DNA of 64,000 nucleotides from Betaproteobacteria bacterium GR16-43 (GCA_001953215.1 CP019169.1:2232001-2296000), one strand, 5' to 3'. Positions 50,979-60,194 are shown, counted from the first letter of the stretch. The notes: generated by a model not told the origin, from the letters alone. Translations and numbers: made by a program.

Positions 50979-52183
50979 CCCGCGAGCAGCACGGCGAGCG
51001 CTCCGGCGACGACCTTCGTGGCCTTGCGCAAGTCCTCCAGCACCAGGTTCTCGTCGGCGCGCTTCGCGTTGGCTTCCAGGATGGTCCTGGGGCCCGCACC
51101 GTAGAGGACGATGGGAATGCCCGCCTCGCCATAGAGGCGCGCATCGGTGTAGAGCGGGACGCCCACCGCGGGCGGCTCGGCGCCGAAGACCCGGGCGCCT
51201 TCCCGTTGCAGGGCCTTCACGATCCTTTCGTGCCCCGGCTTCGGGGTGAGGGCGCGGGCCAGCATCATCCGGCGGATGTCCACGCGCACCTTGGGGTGCC
51301 CCGCCTGGGCGCGGAAGATCGTCTCGCGCAGCGCCTTCTCCACCGCTTCCGGATCCTCTTCGGGAATCATCCGGCGGTCGAGCGAGAAGCGCACCTTGTC
51401 GGGCACCACGTTCGTGTTGATGCCGCCTTCGATCTTGCCGACGTTGATCGTGGGCGAACCGATGCCGTCCACCTTCGAGTGCACGACCGAGAAACCTTCG
51501 CGCAGCACGTAGAGCGACTGGATGATGTCCACCGCGGCCTCGAGCGCATCCACGCCCGTCTCGGGCATCGCGGCGTGCGCCGCTTCGCCGCGCACGATGA
51601 TCTCCAGGTGCAGCGCGCCGTTGTGCGCGGTGATCACGGCGTAAGAAAAGCCGGCGCCGATCGCGAGGTCGGGTTTCGTGATGCCGTGCGCGAGCAGCCA
51701 GCCCGGGCCCAGCTCGCCGCCCATTTCCTCGTCGTACGTGAAGTGCAGTTCGACGGTGCCCGTCTCGTGCCCCGCGCGCTTCAGCGCATCGAGGGCGAAG
51801 GTGTAGGTCGCGAAGTCGGACTTCGACACCGCCACGCCGCGCCCGTACATGCGGCCCTTGTCGATCACGCCGCCGTACGGCTCCTTCGTCCAGCCATCGC
51901 CCGGGGGCACGACATCGCCGTGGGCGTTCAGGGCGATGACGGGCCCGGGGCCGAAGCGATGGCGCACCACGAGGTTGGTCACCGAGCGCAGGCCGCGCTT
52001 GGCCACGAGCTCCGCGGGCACGGGATGACGCTCGACCGTGAAGCCGAGGGCCTCCAGCAGCTTCGCCGTGCCCTCGGCATGGGCCGCGTTGTCGCCGGGC
52101 GGCGTGTCGCTCGGCATGCGCACCAGCTCGCGCAGGAAGGCGACGGATTCGTCGAAGCGGGCGTCTACGAGGGCATCGATCAT
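50975..52183 (-). CDS. M20 family ArgE/DapE-type deacylase
   Basis: A 402-residue dimeric zinc hydrolase. The metal ligands appear in LNAHGDVVPPGDGW and in YDEEMGGELGPGW, where the double glutamate holds the catalytic base; the dimerisation lid lies around HLEIIVRGEAAHAAMPETGV. It probably removes an acyl group from an N-acyl amino acid in the cytoplasm. Its ATG at 52183 lies in the stop codon of the upstream carbamoylase-like gene (ATGA). It is the last gene of the polar amino acid import operon. Confidence 0.9.
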   Translation of the reverse strand: MIDALVDARFDESVAFLRELVRMPSDTPPGDNAAHAEGTAKLLEALGFTVERHPVPAELVAKRGLRSVTNLVVRHRFGPGPVIALNAHGDVVPPGDGWTKEPYGGVIDKGRMYGRGVAVSKSDFATYTFALDALKRAGHETGTVELHFTYDEEMGGELGPGWLLAHGITKPDLAIGAGFSYAVITAHNGALHLEIIVRGEAAHAAMPETGVDALEAAVDIIQSLYVLREGFSVVHSKVDGIGSPTINVGKIEGGINTNVVPDKVRFSLDRRMIPEEDPEAVEKALRETIFRAQAGHPKVRVDIRRMMLARALTPKPGHERIVKALQREGARVFGAEPPAVGVPLYTDARLYGEAGIPIVLYGAGPRTILEANAKRADENLVLEDLRKATKVVAGALAVLLAG

Positions 52184-53412
52184 GGATTCGGAGGCTGGAA
52201 GTTCTCGAGGAAGTGCAGCAGGACCGAGGTGGCGATGTCCGCATCCTCGGCCGTCATGGTTTCGCGCGGGTTGTGGCTGATGCCGCCGTCGCCGCAGCGC
52301 ACGAAGAGCATCGCCATCGGGGCGATGTGGGCGAGCTCCATCGCGTCGTGGCCCGCGCCGCTCGGCAGGTGGCGCACGGCCACGCCGTGGGCCTTCACGC
52401 TTTCGGCGAGCGCGGCCTGGAGGGCCTCGTCGCAGGGCATCGCCTCCAGCTCGAAGAAGAGGTCCCAGTCGAGCGTGACGCCGCGGCGCTGCGCGATTTC
52501 GTTCAACGCGACTTGCAGCTCGGCCACCGCGGCTTTGCGATGCGCGTCGTTTCCGGAGCGCAGGTCGATGGTGAATTCCACGGAACCCGGGATCACGTTC
52601 ACAGCGCCGCCGCCGGCGATCGCGAACTTGCCCACCGTCCCGACGAGTTCCCGCGGCCGCGAAGCGCAATGCCGCTCCACCGCGAGCGCCATCTCGGCGG
52701 CGGCCGCGAGCGCGTCGCGCCGCCCCGGCATCGGCACCGTGCCCGCATGACCCGCGAGCCCCGTCACCCGGGCCTTCACGCGGCTCGCCCCCGCAATCGA
52801 CGTCACCACGCCGACCGGAAGGCCCTCGTCCAGCAGCACGGGCCCCTGCTCGATGTGCGATTCCACGAAAGCGGCGATGCCCTTGCGGGACAGCAGCGGA
52901 ATGGCTTCGGGCCGTCCCCCGAATGCCACCAGCGCTTCCTTGAGCGTGACGCCATCCTTGTCGCGGGCCTTGAGCATTTCGGGCGTGAATCGCCCCGCGA
53001 GCGCGCGGCTGCCGATCAGCGTCACGCCGAAGCGCACGCCTTCCTCGTCGCAGAACGCCACGATCTCGAACGCGAAGGGCAGGCGCTTGCGGCGCTTGTG
53101 GAGGTCCTGCACGCAAGCGATGGCGGTGAGGATGCCGAACGTGCCGTCGTAGCGCCCGGCATCGACCACCGTGTCCATGTGCGAACCCGTGAGCACCACC
53201 GGCGCATCGGCCCGGTCTCCGGCGTAGCGCCCCACGACGTTGCCCAGCGCATCGAAGCCGGCTTCCATGCCCGCCTCGCGCATCCAGGCCGCGATCTGCT
53301 CGCCCGCTTCGCGGTGCTTCGGCGTGAGGTAAGTGCGCGTGAGCCGGCCTTCGTCCTCGGTGAATTCGGCGAGTCGATCGGCCTGCTCGAGGATGCGCTT
53401 GCCGAATTTCAA
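52180..53412 (-). CDS. Zn-dependent hydantoinase/carbamoylase-type amidohydrolase
   Basis: A 410-residue M20 protein of the N-carbamoyl-L-amino acid hydrolase/allantoate amidohydrolase group. GSHMDTVVDAGRYDG carries zinc ligands, CDEEGVRFG the catalytic glutamate, and GGGAVNVIPGSVEFTIDLRS the C-terminal return of the lid. The start is best set at a TTG (53412) that overlaps the ABC ATPase stop as TTGA; there is no ATG nearby and the family length fits. It likely hydrolyses an N-carbamoyl amino acid or ureide delivered by the adjacent importer. Confidence 0.88.
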   Translation of the reverse strand: MKFGKRILEQADRLAEFTEDEGRLTRTYLTPKHREAGEQIAAWMREAGMEAGFDALGNVVGRYAGDRADAPVVLTGSHMDTVVDAGRYDGTFGILTAIACVQDLHKRRKRLPFAFEIVAFCDEEGVRFGVTLIGSRALAGRFTPEMLKARDKDGVTLKEALVAFGGRPEAIPLLSRKGIAAFVESHIEQGPVLLDEGLPVGVVTSIAGASRVKARVTGLAGHAGTVPMPGRRDALAAAAEMALAVERHCASRPRELVGTVGKFAIAGGGAVNVIPGSVEFTIDLRSGNDAHRKAAVAELQVALNEIAQRRGVTLDWDLFFELEAMPCDEALQAALAESVKAHGVAVRHLPSGAGHDAMELAHIAPMAMLFVRCGDGGISHNPRETMTAEDADIATSVLLHFLENFQPPNP

Positions 53413-54137
53413 TGCAGTTGGCCGAGGAACTGCTGCAGCTCGGGCGTCCGGGGATTGGAGAACACTTCCGAGGGCGGGCCGATCTCGTGCACCTTGCCCA
53501 GGTGCATGAAGATCACGCGGTCGCACACGTCGCGCGCGAAGCGCATCTCGTGCGTCACCATCGCGAGCGTCATGCCGTCCTGCGCGAGGCCCTTCACGAC
53601 CTGCAGCACTTCGTTCACCAGCTCCGGATCCAGCGCCGAAGTGATCTCGTCGCAGAGCAGGGCGCGTGGCTCCATCGCGAGCGCCCGGGCGATCGCCACG
53701 CGTTGCTGCTGGCCTCCGGAGAGCTGGTCGGGGAAGGCATCGAACTTCTGGCCCAGCCCGACCCGCTCGAGGACCTTGGCGGCGATCGTTCGCGCTTCGG
53801 CTTCGGCCGTCCCCTTCACGATCATCGGCGCGAGCATCACGTTGCGCCCGGCGGTGAGGTGGGGGAACAGGTTGAACTGCTGGAAGATCATCCCGACGCG
53901 CAACCGGAGATGCCTCAGGTCGGTCTCGTCCTGCGTGACCGGCGTTCCCTCGACGGTGATCTTTCCCGCCTGGTAGGCCTCCAGCCCGTTCATGCAGCGC
54001 AGCAGCGTGCTCTTCCCGGACCCGCTCTTGCCGATGATGGCCACGACCTCGCCGGCTTCGATGCCGAGGTCGATGCCCTTCAGCACTTCGTTGCTGCCGA
54101 AGCGCTTGTGCAACCCTTCAATGGCGATGAGCGGCAC
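53409..54137 (-). CDS. Polar amino acid ABC transporter ATPase
   Basis: A 242-residue GlnQ/HisP-type ATPase with Walker A GKSGSGKST (K43), Q-loop FQQFNLFPHLT, signature LSGGQQQRVAIARAL, Walker B ALLCDEITSALDPE and switch THE. The motor is canonical. Its N-terminus overlaps the upstream permease by 20 bp and its stop overlaps the amidohydrolase TTG. It energises uptake of the ligand bound by the protein at 55455. Confidence 0.92.
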   Translation of the reverse strand: MPLIAIEGLHKRFGSNEVLKGIDLGIEAGEVVAIIGKSGSGKSTLLRCMNGLEAYQAGKITVEGTPVTQDETDLRHLRLRVGMIFQQFNLFPHLTAGRNVMLAPMIVKGTAEAEARTIAAKVLERVGLGQKFDAFPDQLSGGQQQRVAIARALAMEPRALLCDEITSALDPELVNEVLQVVKGLAQDGMTLAMVTHEMRFARDVCDRVIFMHLGKVHEIGPPSEVFSNPRTPELQQFLGQLH

Positions 54138-54774
54138 CGAGTTTCCTTTCGAGGCGATGGCTCCAGGCCGACAGCGGCCAGCAAAGAGCGAAGTATAGAA
54201 GGGCGGTCACCGCGTAGACGGTGAACGGCTTGAAGGTCGCATTGGTGATGATCGTACTGGCCTTCGAGAGCTCCGTGAACCCGATGATCGAGGCGAGCGC
54301 GGTGCCCTTGATGACCTGCACGGAAAAGCCGATCGTGGGCGCGATGGTCACGCGAAGGGCTTGTGGAAGGATCACGTAGCGCATCTGCTGCAGGTAGCCC
54401 ATGGCGAGGCTCGCCGACGCTTCCCATTGCCCGCGCGGGACCGCCTCCACGCAGCCGCGCCAGATCTCGGCGAGGAAGGCGCTGGTCCACAGCGTGAGGG
54501 CCAGCGCCGCGGCAAACCACGGCGAGGTCGGCAGGCCCAGCAACGAGAGCCCGAAGAACGCGAGGAAGAGCTGCATCAGCAGCGGCGTGCCCTGGAAGAG
54601 CTCGATGTAGCCCATCGCCGCGACGCGCAGGCGCTTCGACTTCGACACGCGGCCGAACAGCACCACGAGGCCGACCACGCCGCCGAGCACGAACGCCGTG
54701 AGCGAAAGCGCGATGGTCCAGCGCGCCGCCAGCAGGAGGTTGCGCACCACGTCCCAGAGGGTGAACTCCATCAT
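54118..54774 (-). CDS. Polar amino acid ABC transporter permease, second subunit
   Basis: A 218-residue HisM/GlnP-type permease with five hydrophobic segments and the EAA-loop region EASASLAMGYLQQMRYVILPQA. It starts ATGATGG at 54774, overlapping the TGA of the other permease gene. It pairs with that subunit. The early motif ELFQGTPLLMQLFL is typical of this class. Confidence 0.92.
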   Translation of the reverse strand: MMEFTLWDVVRNLLLAARWTIALSLTAFVLGGVVGLVVLFGRVSKSKRLRVAAMGYIELFQGTPLLMQLFLAFFGLSLLGLPTSPWFAAALALTLWTSAFLAEIWRGCVEAVPRGQWEASASLAMGYLQQMRYVILPQALRVTIAPTIGFSVQVIKGTALASIIGFTELSKASTIITNATFKPFTVYAVTALLYFALCWPLSAWSHRLERKLGAAHRH

Positions 54775-55445
54775 GGCGAGCGCCTCCCGAACACGAGCCA
54801 GTTCCCGAGGCCGCGCATGCCTTGCCGCAGCAGGATCGCCAGCACGAGGTACAGGCCCGTCGCGATGAAATACACCTCGAAGGCGCGGAAGTTGCGCGAC
54901 TGGATGAAGTTCGCCGCGAACGTGAGCTCCTCCACGGCGATCTGCGAGCACACCGCCGAGCCGAACATCACGATGACCAACTGGCTCGTGAGCGCGGGCC
55001 AGATCTTCTGCAGCGCGGGCCGGAGCACCACGTGCTTGAAGACCTGCAGCCGCGACATCGCCAGGCTCGCCCCCGCCTCGAGTTGCCCGCGCGGGACGGC
55101 TTCGATGCCCGCGCGGATGATCTCGGTGGAATACGCGCCCAGGTTGAACACCATCGCGATCAACGCGGCCTGCAGCTCCGTCAGCTTCACGCCGAGGCTT
55201 GGGAGCCCGAAGAAGATGAAGAAGAGCTGGATCAGGAAGGGCGTATTTCGAACCAGCTCGACATACGCGCCCACGGTCCAGTCCAGCCACTTCATCCGGC
55301 TGTAGCCGCGCGCCCAGGCCCCGAAGATGCCCACCGCGATGCCGAGCGTCCCGCCCACGCCGATCAGCGTGACCGTGAACGCGATGCCCTTGGCGAGGAC
55401 GTCGGTGTACTTGAAGACGTCGACGAAATCGAATTGGTAGGCCAT
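54771..55445 (-). CDS. Polar amino acid ABC transporter permease, first subunit
   Basis: A 224-residue permease of the same class with five hydrophobic segments, ELVRNTPFLIQLFFIFFGLP near the middle and the EAA loop EAGASLAMSRLQVFKHVVLRPA. It begins 9 bp after the binding-protein gene. It forms the heterodimeric pore with the 54118 subunit. Confidence 0.92.
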   Translation of the reverse strand: MAYQFDFVDVFKYTDVLAKGIAFTVTLIGVGGTLGIAVGIFGAWARGYSRMKWLDWTVGAYVELVRNTPFLIQLFFIFFGLPSLGVKLTELQAALIAMVFNLGAYSTEIIRAGIEAVPRGQLEAGASLAMSRLQVFKHVVLRPALQKIWPALTSQLVIVMFGSAVCSQIAVEELTFAANFIQSRNFRAFEVYFIATGLYLVLAILLRQGMRGLGNWLVFGRRSP

Positions 55446-55454
55446 GGAAATGGC

Positions 55455-56231
55455 CTACAGGTCCGCCGGCAGCCCCGCTCCCAGCCACTTCTGGGAAATC
55501 TTCGCGAGCCTTCCATCGGCCTTGGCCTTGGCGATGGCGGCATCGACGGCGGCGAGCAGCTTCGGTTCGCCCTTGTTCAGGCCCACGTAGCACGGCGAAT
55601 TCTTGATGAGGAATTTCACCTCGGGGCGCTTCGGCGGGTTCTTCGCGAGGATGGCGGCCGCGACGACGTTGCCCGTCGCGACGAGCTCGACCTGCCCCGA
55701 GAGGAACGCCGAGATCGTGCCGTTGTTGTCCTCGTAGCGCTTGAGGGTCGCCGAGGCCGGGATGACCTTGGTGATCTCGAGGTCCTCGACGGAACCGCGC
55801 GTGACGCCGATCGTCTTGCCGGCGAGCTCTTCGACCTTCGTGACCTTCTGTTCGGCGGGCCCGAACACGCCGTTGAAGAACGGGGCGTACGCGGTCGAGA
55901 AGTCGATCACCTTCTCGCGGTCCGGGTTCTTGCCGAGGCTGGAGATGACGAGGTCGACCTTCTTCGTCGTGAGGTACGGGATGCGGTTGGCGCTCGTGAC
56001 GGGCACGAGCTCGATCTTCACGCCCAGCTCCTTCGCGAGGAGTTCGGCGACGTCGATGTCGTAGCCCAGCGGTTTCAGGTCGGGGCCGACGGTTCCGAAC
56101 GGCGGGAAGTCCTGCGGGACGGCGACTTTCAGGACGCCGGCTTTCTTGACGTCGTCGAGTTCGGCGCGGGCAGGCGTGTGGGCGAGGGCAACCGTGGCCA
56201 AGAGGGCGACGGCGATGTGCGCGAATTTCAT
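55455..56231 (-). CDS. Polar amino acid ABC transporter substrate-binding protein
   Basis: A 258-residue type II periplasmic binding protein. The signal peptide ends near HTPARAEL; VLKVAVPQDFPPFGTVGPDL forms the ligand-binding entry, GYDIDVAELLA and FSTAYAPFFNGVFGP follow, and GKTIGVTRGSVEDLEITK opens lobe 2. First gene of a six-gene minus-strand operon (binding protein, two permeases, ATPase, two amidohydrolases). The linked hydrolases suggest N-carbamoyl or N-acyl amino acids as substrate. Confidence 0.92.
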   Translation of the reverse strand: MKFAHIAVALLATVALAHTPARAELDDVKKAGVLKVAVPQDFPPFGTVGPDLKPLGYDIDVAELLAKELGVKIELVPVTSANRIPYLTTKKVDLVISSLGKNPDREKVIDFSTAYAPFFNGVFGPAEQKVTKVEELAGKTIGVTRGSVEDLEITKVIPASATLKRYEDNNGTISAFLSGQVELVATGNVVAAAILAKNPPKRPEVKFLIKNSPCYVGLNKGEPKLLAAVDAAIAKAKADGRLAKISQKWLGAGLPADL

Positions 56232-56387
56232 GAGCGGGTCTCCAGGGCTGAAGTTTTGGCGGGTTTCTTCTTGCCGAGGCGTTGCTCACGGGCGGCGGCG
56301 GGCTGCAAAGCCTCGCGCTGCTTCTGGTGGTGTAGGCTGATCGATGCTACAGAACACTTCCCTTGCAGACAAGACGAAAGGATCGCC

Positions 56388-56798
56388 ATGGGCCTGCTCG
56401 ATTCAGCGCTCCAGATGCTCAAGGGTTCCCGGCCGGCCGAAGAAGGTGGCAGCGGTCTCGCGGAGGCCGCGATGTCCATCCTGCAAGGCGGGCAGGGCCG
56501 CGGTCTCGGCGAAGTGCTGCAAGCGTTCCACGACAAGGGGTTCGGCGACGCGGTCGCGTCCTGGATCGGCACGGGACCGAATCATCCCATCGGCGCGGAG
56601 GACCTCATCGCGGTCCTGGGCTCGGAGCGTGTCGCTTCGATCGCGAAGGCCTGCGGGGTCTCGACGGAGGATGCCTCCGGCCAGCTCGCGTCGTTGCTGC
56701 CGAAGATCGTGGATGGCCTCACGCCCCACGGCTCGATGCCGGAAGGCAGCGCGCTCGAACAGGGGCTCGAGATGCTGAAGGGGCGGCTGAAGCTGTAG
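56388..56798 (+). CDS. YidB family (DUF937) protein
   Basis: A 136-residue helical protein: GLLDSALQMLKG, then LAEAAMSILQGGQGRGLGEVLQAF, DAVASWIGTGPNHPI and the C-terminal SLLPKIVDGLTPHGSMPEG, all typical of YidB. AAAGGA lies upstream of the ATG at 56388. The role is unknown in most bacteria. It diverges from the amino acid importer operon and converges on the helicase gene. Confidence 0.9.
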   Translation: MGLLDSALQMLKGSRPAEEGGSGLAEAAMSILQGGQGRGLGEVLQAFHDKGFGDAVASWIGTGPNHPIGAEDLIAVLGSERVASIAKACGVSTEDASGQLASLLPKIVDGLTPHGSMPEGSALEQGLEMLKGRLKL

Positions 56799-56819
56799 GC
56801 GTTGCCGCGCGGCGGGCGC

Positions 56820-58574
56820 TCAGTTCGCCTTGTCGCGCCGGACCGGGACTTTCTTGCCGCGCAGGGTCGTGTTCCCGAGCGCCTTGATCACTTGCTGCGC
56901 CACCTGCTCGGGCACTTCCACGATCGAGAAGCGATCGGTGATCTGGATCGCGCCGATCAAGTTGCCGGCGACTTTCGCTTCGTTCGCGATGGCGCCCACG
57001 AGATCCTGCGGCCGGATGCCGGCTTCGCGACCCGCTCCGATGAAGATGCGCGCCATGTCGAGGTCGGGACCGCCGCGCTTGCGCGGCGGCGTGGTGCCGC
57101 CGTCCGCGCCAGCCGCCTTCGAGAAGCGCGAGAAGCCCGGAGATGCGCGCGGCGTGGATTGGCTCTGTCGATCCGGCGGCGCTTCCGGGCGCGAAGCCTC
57201 GGCGATCTCTTCCTGCTCTTCCTCGTCGCCGATCGCGGCCTGGTGATAGAGCTTCACCGCTGCCATCGCGATCTGGATCGGGTCGTAGGCATCGGAGAGC
57301 GAATCCACCACGACGCGATAGTGCTCGTTGTCGTCGGCGACGAGCGCTTCGCGCAGCGAGGCGAGCGTGACTTCGAGGCGCTTGGTGCGAAGGTCGGCGA
57401 CGGTGGGTACTTTCGCGATCTGGATGGTGTGCTTGGTGAGGCGCTCGATGTTGCGAAGCGCATGGTGCTCACGCGGCTCGACGAGGGTGATCGCCACGCC
57501 TTCGCGTCCCGCGCGTCCGACGCGCCCGATGCGATGGACGTAGGCTTCCGGAGCCGCGGGAAGGTCGTAGTTGATGACGTGCGTGAGGCGATCGATGTCG
57601 AGGCCGCGCGCCGCGACGTCGGTGGCAACGAGCAATTCGGAATCCCCGGCGCGCACGCGGCGCATCACCTTGTCGCGGATGTCTTGCGTCATGCCGCCGT
57701 GCAGCGCTTCGGCCTTGTAGCCGCGGGCGCTCAGCGTTTCGGTGAGCTCGTCCACTTCCGTGCGCGTGCGGCAGAAGATGATCGCGGCGGCGGGCGACTC
57801 GAGATCGAGGATCCGTCCCAGCGCGCCCATCTTCGAGGAACGTGGCAGCAGGTAGGCCTGCTGGCGAACCTTCGGCGCTTCGCCCGCTTTCGCAACCGGC
57901 TTCGCGATGCGAATGCGCACCGGGTCGCGCTGGTTGCGCTTGGCGATCGCCTCGATGCGCGGCGGCATCGTGGCCGAGAAGAGCACGGTCTGGCGCGTGG
58001 CGGGCGATTCCTTCAGCACCGCCTCGATGTCCTCGGCGAAACCCATGTCGAGCATCTCGTCGGCTTCATCGAGCACCACGATGCGCACGCCGCCCATCTG
58101 CAGGCTGCCGCGGCGGATGTGGTCCAGCGCCCGGCCCGGCGTGGCGACCACGACATCGACACCGGCGCGGATCGCATAGAGCTGGCGGCCGATGGGTTGG
58201 CCGCCGTAGATCGGCAGCACGCGGATGCCCAGCGCCTTGCCGTAGCGGTGCACGGCTTCGGCCACCTGCATCGCGAGCTCGCGCGTGGGCACCAGCACGA
58301 CAGCCGTCGGGCTCTCGCCGCCACGGCCTTCGTTCACGATGCGCTGCAGGATCGGAAGCGCGAACGCGGCCGTCTTGCCCGTTCCGGTGGCGGCCTGGCC
58401 GAGGAGGTCCTTGCCCGCGATCAGGGTGGGGATGGTCTCCTGCTGGATCGGCGTCGGCTCTTCATAGCCGAGCGTGGTGAGGGCGGCGACGATCTTCGGA
58501 TCGAGGCCGAGGGCCGAAAAACCGGCGTTCTGCGGGGCGGGGGCTTCTTCCTGCGGCGGGGCGTTCTTGGGCAT
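56820..58574 (-). CDS. DEAD-box RNA helicase (CsdA/DbpA-like)
   Basis: A 584-residue helicase. Q motif and GYEEPTPIQQETIP, Walker A QAATGTGKTAA, DEADEMLDMGF, SAT, and the C-terminal RecA HRIGRVGRAGREG are all intact. The tail has an acidic/basic linker and a final DbpA-type RNA-binding domain (about 505-584; ELLVATDVAARGLD precedes, NLIGAIQITDRFSIVEVP within). It unwinds structured RNA in ribosome assembly, cold adaptation or decay. The gene is single and converges on YidB. Confidence 0.93.
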   Translation of the reverse strand: MPKNAPPQEEAPAPQNAGFSALGLDPKIVAALTTLGYEEPTPIQQETIPTLIAGKDLLGQAATGTGKTAAFALPILQRIVNEGRGGESPTAVVLVPTRELAMQVAEAVHRYGKALGIRVLPIYGGQPIGRQLYAIRAGVDVVVATPGRALDHIRRGSLQMGGVRIVVLDEADEMLDMGFAEDIEAVLKESPATRQTVLFSATMPPRIEAIAKRNQRDPVRIRIAKPVAKAGEAPKVRQQAYLLPRSSKMGALGRILDLESPAAAIIFCRTRTEVDELTETLSARGYKAEALHGGMTQDIRDKVMRRVRAGDSELLVATDVAARGLDIDRLTHVINYDLPAAPEAYVHRIGRVGRAGREGVAITLVEPREHHALRNIERLTKHTIQIAKVPTVADLRTKRLEVTLASLREALVADDNEHYRVVVDSLSDAYDPIQIAMAAVKLYHQAAIGDEEEQEEIAEASRPEAPPDRQSQSTPRASPGFSRFSKAAGADGGTTPPRKRGGPDLDMARIFIGAGREAGIRPQDLVGAIANEAKVAGNLIGAIQITDRFSIVEVPEQVAQQVIKALGNTTLRGKKVPVRRDKAN

Positions 58575-58676
58575 CCCGCATTTTACGCGCTACCGGGCTC
58601 TCGCCTTCGAGGAAACGAACGACAAGCGGGCGATACTACGCACCAGGCTGCGGAGAGCAGAGGGGTGTGAGGGCCA

Positions 58677-59162
58677 GTGACAAAAGGCAAAGTCATCTTC
58701 ATAGGCGTGGCACTCGTCACCTTGATGGGTGTCGTGGCAGCTGCAAGTCAGACCGGACTGGGAAAATGGGTTTCCTTCCGCGTTTTTTGGGACGGCACCT
58801 CCCATATCGGTCCATACACGGTTCGAATGACCCGTTATTGGTACCCAGCCAGATCCAGTGCGGACGGCACGCGCATTACGTTCGCGCGACTCGAGTACTT
58901 TCTCGCGCCCGCGTCTCACGAAGAGATGGTTATCGGCCTCACGTCCAAGGGTTTTCGCGATGCGGCTGCTGATTCTTTCCCGAAGCGACAGTATCCGTGG
59001 GGCAGTGCATTCGTAGGGGCAGGGCCTCTTGCTTCGCGGGTCTTGGGAGATGACCTTGGTTCGTCGTTCATCGCGGTTGCGGAGGGCACGGACTTGGCGC
59101 TCGTCTTCAACTATCTGTCCAGCCTCGAGGGCATTGCTTCGATCGAGAGGGCGGAAAGCTGA
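58677..59162 (+). CDS. Membrane-anchored protein of unknown function
   Basis: A 161-residue product with an N-terminal signal anchor (VIFIGVALVTLMGVVAAAS). The start is GTG at 58677 with GAGGG upstream. The body has aromatic-rich beta segments (VSFRVFWDGTS, RMTRYWYPARSS) and is not recognised. The base composition is lower in GC than neighbours. It stands between the helicase and the EamA transporter, at the edge of the accessory region. Confidence 0.6.
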   Translation: MTKGKVIFIGVALVTLMGVVAAASQTGLGKWVSFRVFWDGTSHIGPYTVRMTRYWYPARSSADGTRITFARLEYFLAPASHEEMVIGLTSKGFRDAAADSFPKRQYPWGSAFVGAGPLASRVLGDDLGSSFIAVAEGTDLALVFNYLSSLEGIASIERAES

Positions 59163-59189
59163 GCACACGGTCCGTAGCGGGCAGAAAAG

Positions 59190-60098
59190 TCAGCGGCGAG
59201 GCCGAAGCGTCATTGCTATCACCCCGGCGACGACCAGGCAAAGCCCCACGATCATGCTGGTGGTCGGCCGCTCGCCGAGGAACACGATCCCGAGCCCGAC
59301 ACCGACCACGATCCGCAGGTACGCCTGGCTCGACATCGCGATCGAGCCCACCGTCGCCAGCAGGCGGAAGTAGACGACCATCGCGAGCCCGGTCGAGAAC
59401 ACCGCACCGGCGAGCAGCGCCACCATCGAGCGCGTCGAAGGATCGGCGGTCCACGGATGTTCGATGATCAACGCGAGCGGAATCATCACCATCGCCGCGA
59501 ACAACGTCGTGCCGGCGGCGGGAATGAGCGGCGTCACCTTCGCGAAGCGCACGCCGATCACGCCCGCGATTGCATACGAGATCGAACCAGCCACGCACGC
59601 CAGCTCCGCGACCGTCTTCGTGCCCACGCCCGCGAGGGCATCCATGCCGACGATCGCGATTACGCCGCCCAATCCCAGGACAACACCCAGTCCCTTGCGC
59701 GGCGTCGCGGGTTCATGGCGCGTGATGAGCGCGGTGATGAGGAAAATGAAGATCGGCGAAAGCGAATTGAGGATCGAGGCCAGGCCCGCATCGATTTCGC
59801 GGATGGCATGGGCGATCAGGATCCACGGGATGATGCAATTGAAGGCCGACTGGATCGCCAGCGCGCGCAGCGAGGCGCCCGTAGCCACTTCGGTGAAGAG
59901 TTTCACGCGCGGGCCGAGCACGGCGAGGAGGATCAATCCGCCGACCAAAGATCGAATGGCCACGACCGTCATCGGCGGGATGCTCTCGACCGCGACCTTG
60001 GTGAGGGGATAGGAGGCGCCCCAAAGGGTGGCGAGGAGCAGGACCAGCGCGAAGGATTTCAAGCGTGTTCTCGAACGGGCGAGTGCGCAGCGTAGCAA
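59190..60098 (-). CDS. EamA/DMT family transporter
   Basis: A 302-residue inner-membrane protein with ten helices and two EamA repeats (ATLWGASYPLTKVAVE at the N-terminus, then the second near AELACVAGSISYAIAGVIG). These export metabolites or amino acids. The start is uncertain: TTG at 60098 gives the length stated, whereas a TTG at 60062 would start just before the first helix. The left end of the IS1595-type element lies 31 bp upstream, so the natural promoter may have been displaced. Confidence 0.85.
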   Translation of the reverse strand: MLRCALARSRTRLKSFALVLLLATLWGASYPLTKVAVESIPPMTVVAIRSLVGGLILLAVLGPRVKLFTEVATGASLRALAIQSAFNCIIPWILIAHAIREIDAGLASILNSLSPIFIFLITALITRHEPATPRKGLGVVLGLGGVIAIVGMDALAGVGTKTVAELACVAGSISYAIAGVIGVRFAKVTPLIPAAGTTLFAAMVMIPLALIIEHPWTADPSTRSMVALLAGAVFSTGLAMVVYFRLLATVGSIAMSSQAYLRIVVGVGLGIVFLGERPTTSMIVGLCLVVAGVIAMTLRPRR

Positions 60099-60120
60099 GA
60101 AACGAAGTCACCATGGTTCG

Positions 60121-60128
60121 GCCTCTGA
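60121..60128. repeat. Target-site duplication, left copy
   Basis: GCCTCTGA lies immediately outside the left inverted repeat of the insertion element and is repeated exactly at 62013-62020. Eight base pairs is the expected duplication length for the IS1595 family. Confidence 0.9.
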
Positions 60129-60154
60129 CGAACTATTATACTTGACAAACCCAA
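60129..60154 (+). repeat. Left terminal inverted repeat
   Basis: It begins CGAACTATTATACTTGACAA and ends ACCCAA. It embeds the TTGACA box of the transposase promoter. Three mismatches to the right end, all in the block at positions 10-14. Confidence 0.92.
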
Positions 60155-60170
60155 CCTGATTCCGTAAATT
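60142..60170 (+). promoter_or_regulatory. Putative transposase promoter
   Basis: TTGACA (60142-60147) is followed after exactly 17 bp by TAAATT (60165-60170), 24 bp before the transposase ATG at 60195. The -35 box is perfect and lies inside the left inverted repeat; the -10 box matches 4 of 6 consensus positions. Confidence 0.65.
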
Positions 60171-60194
60171 GAGGGTGTCCCAAGGGAGAAACCC

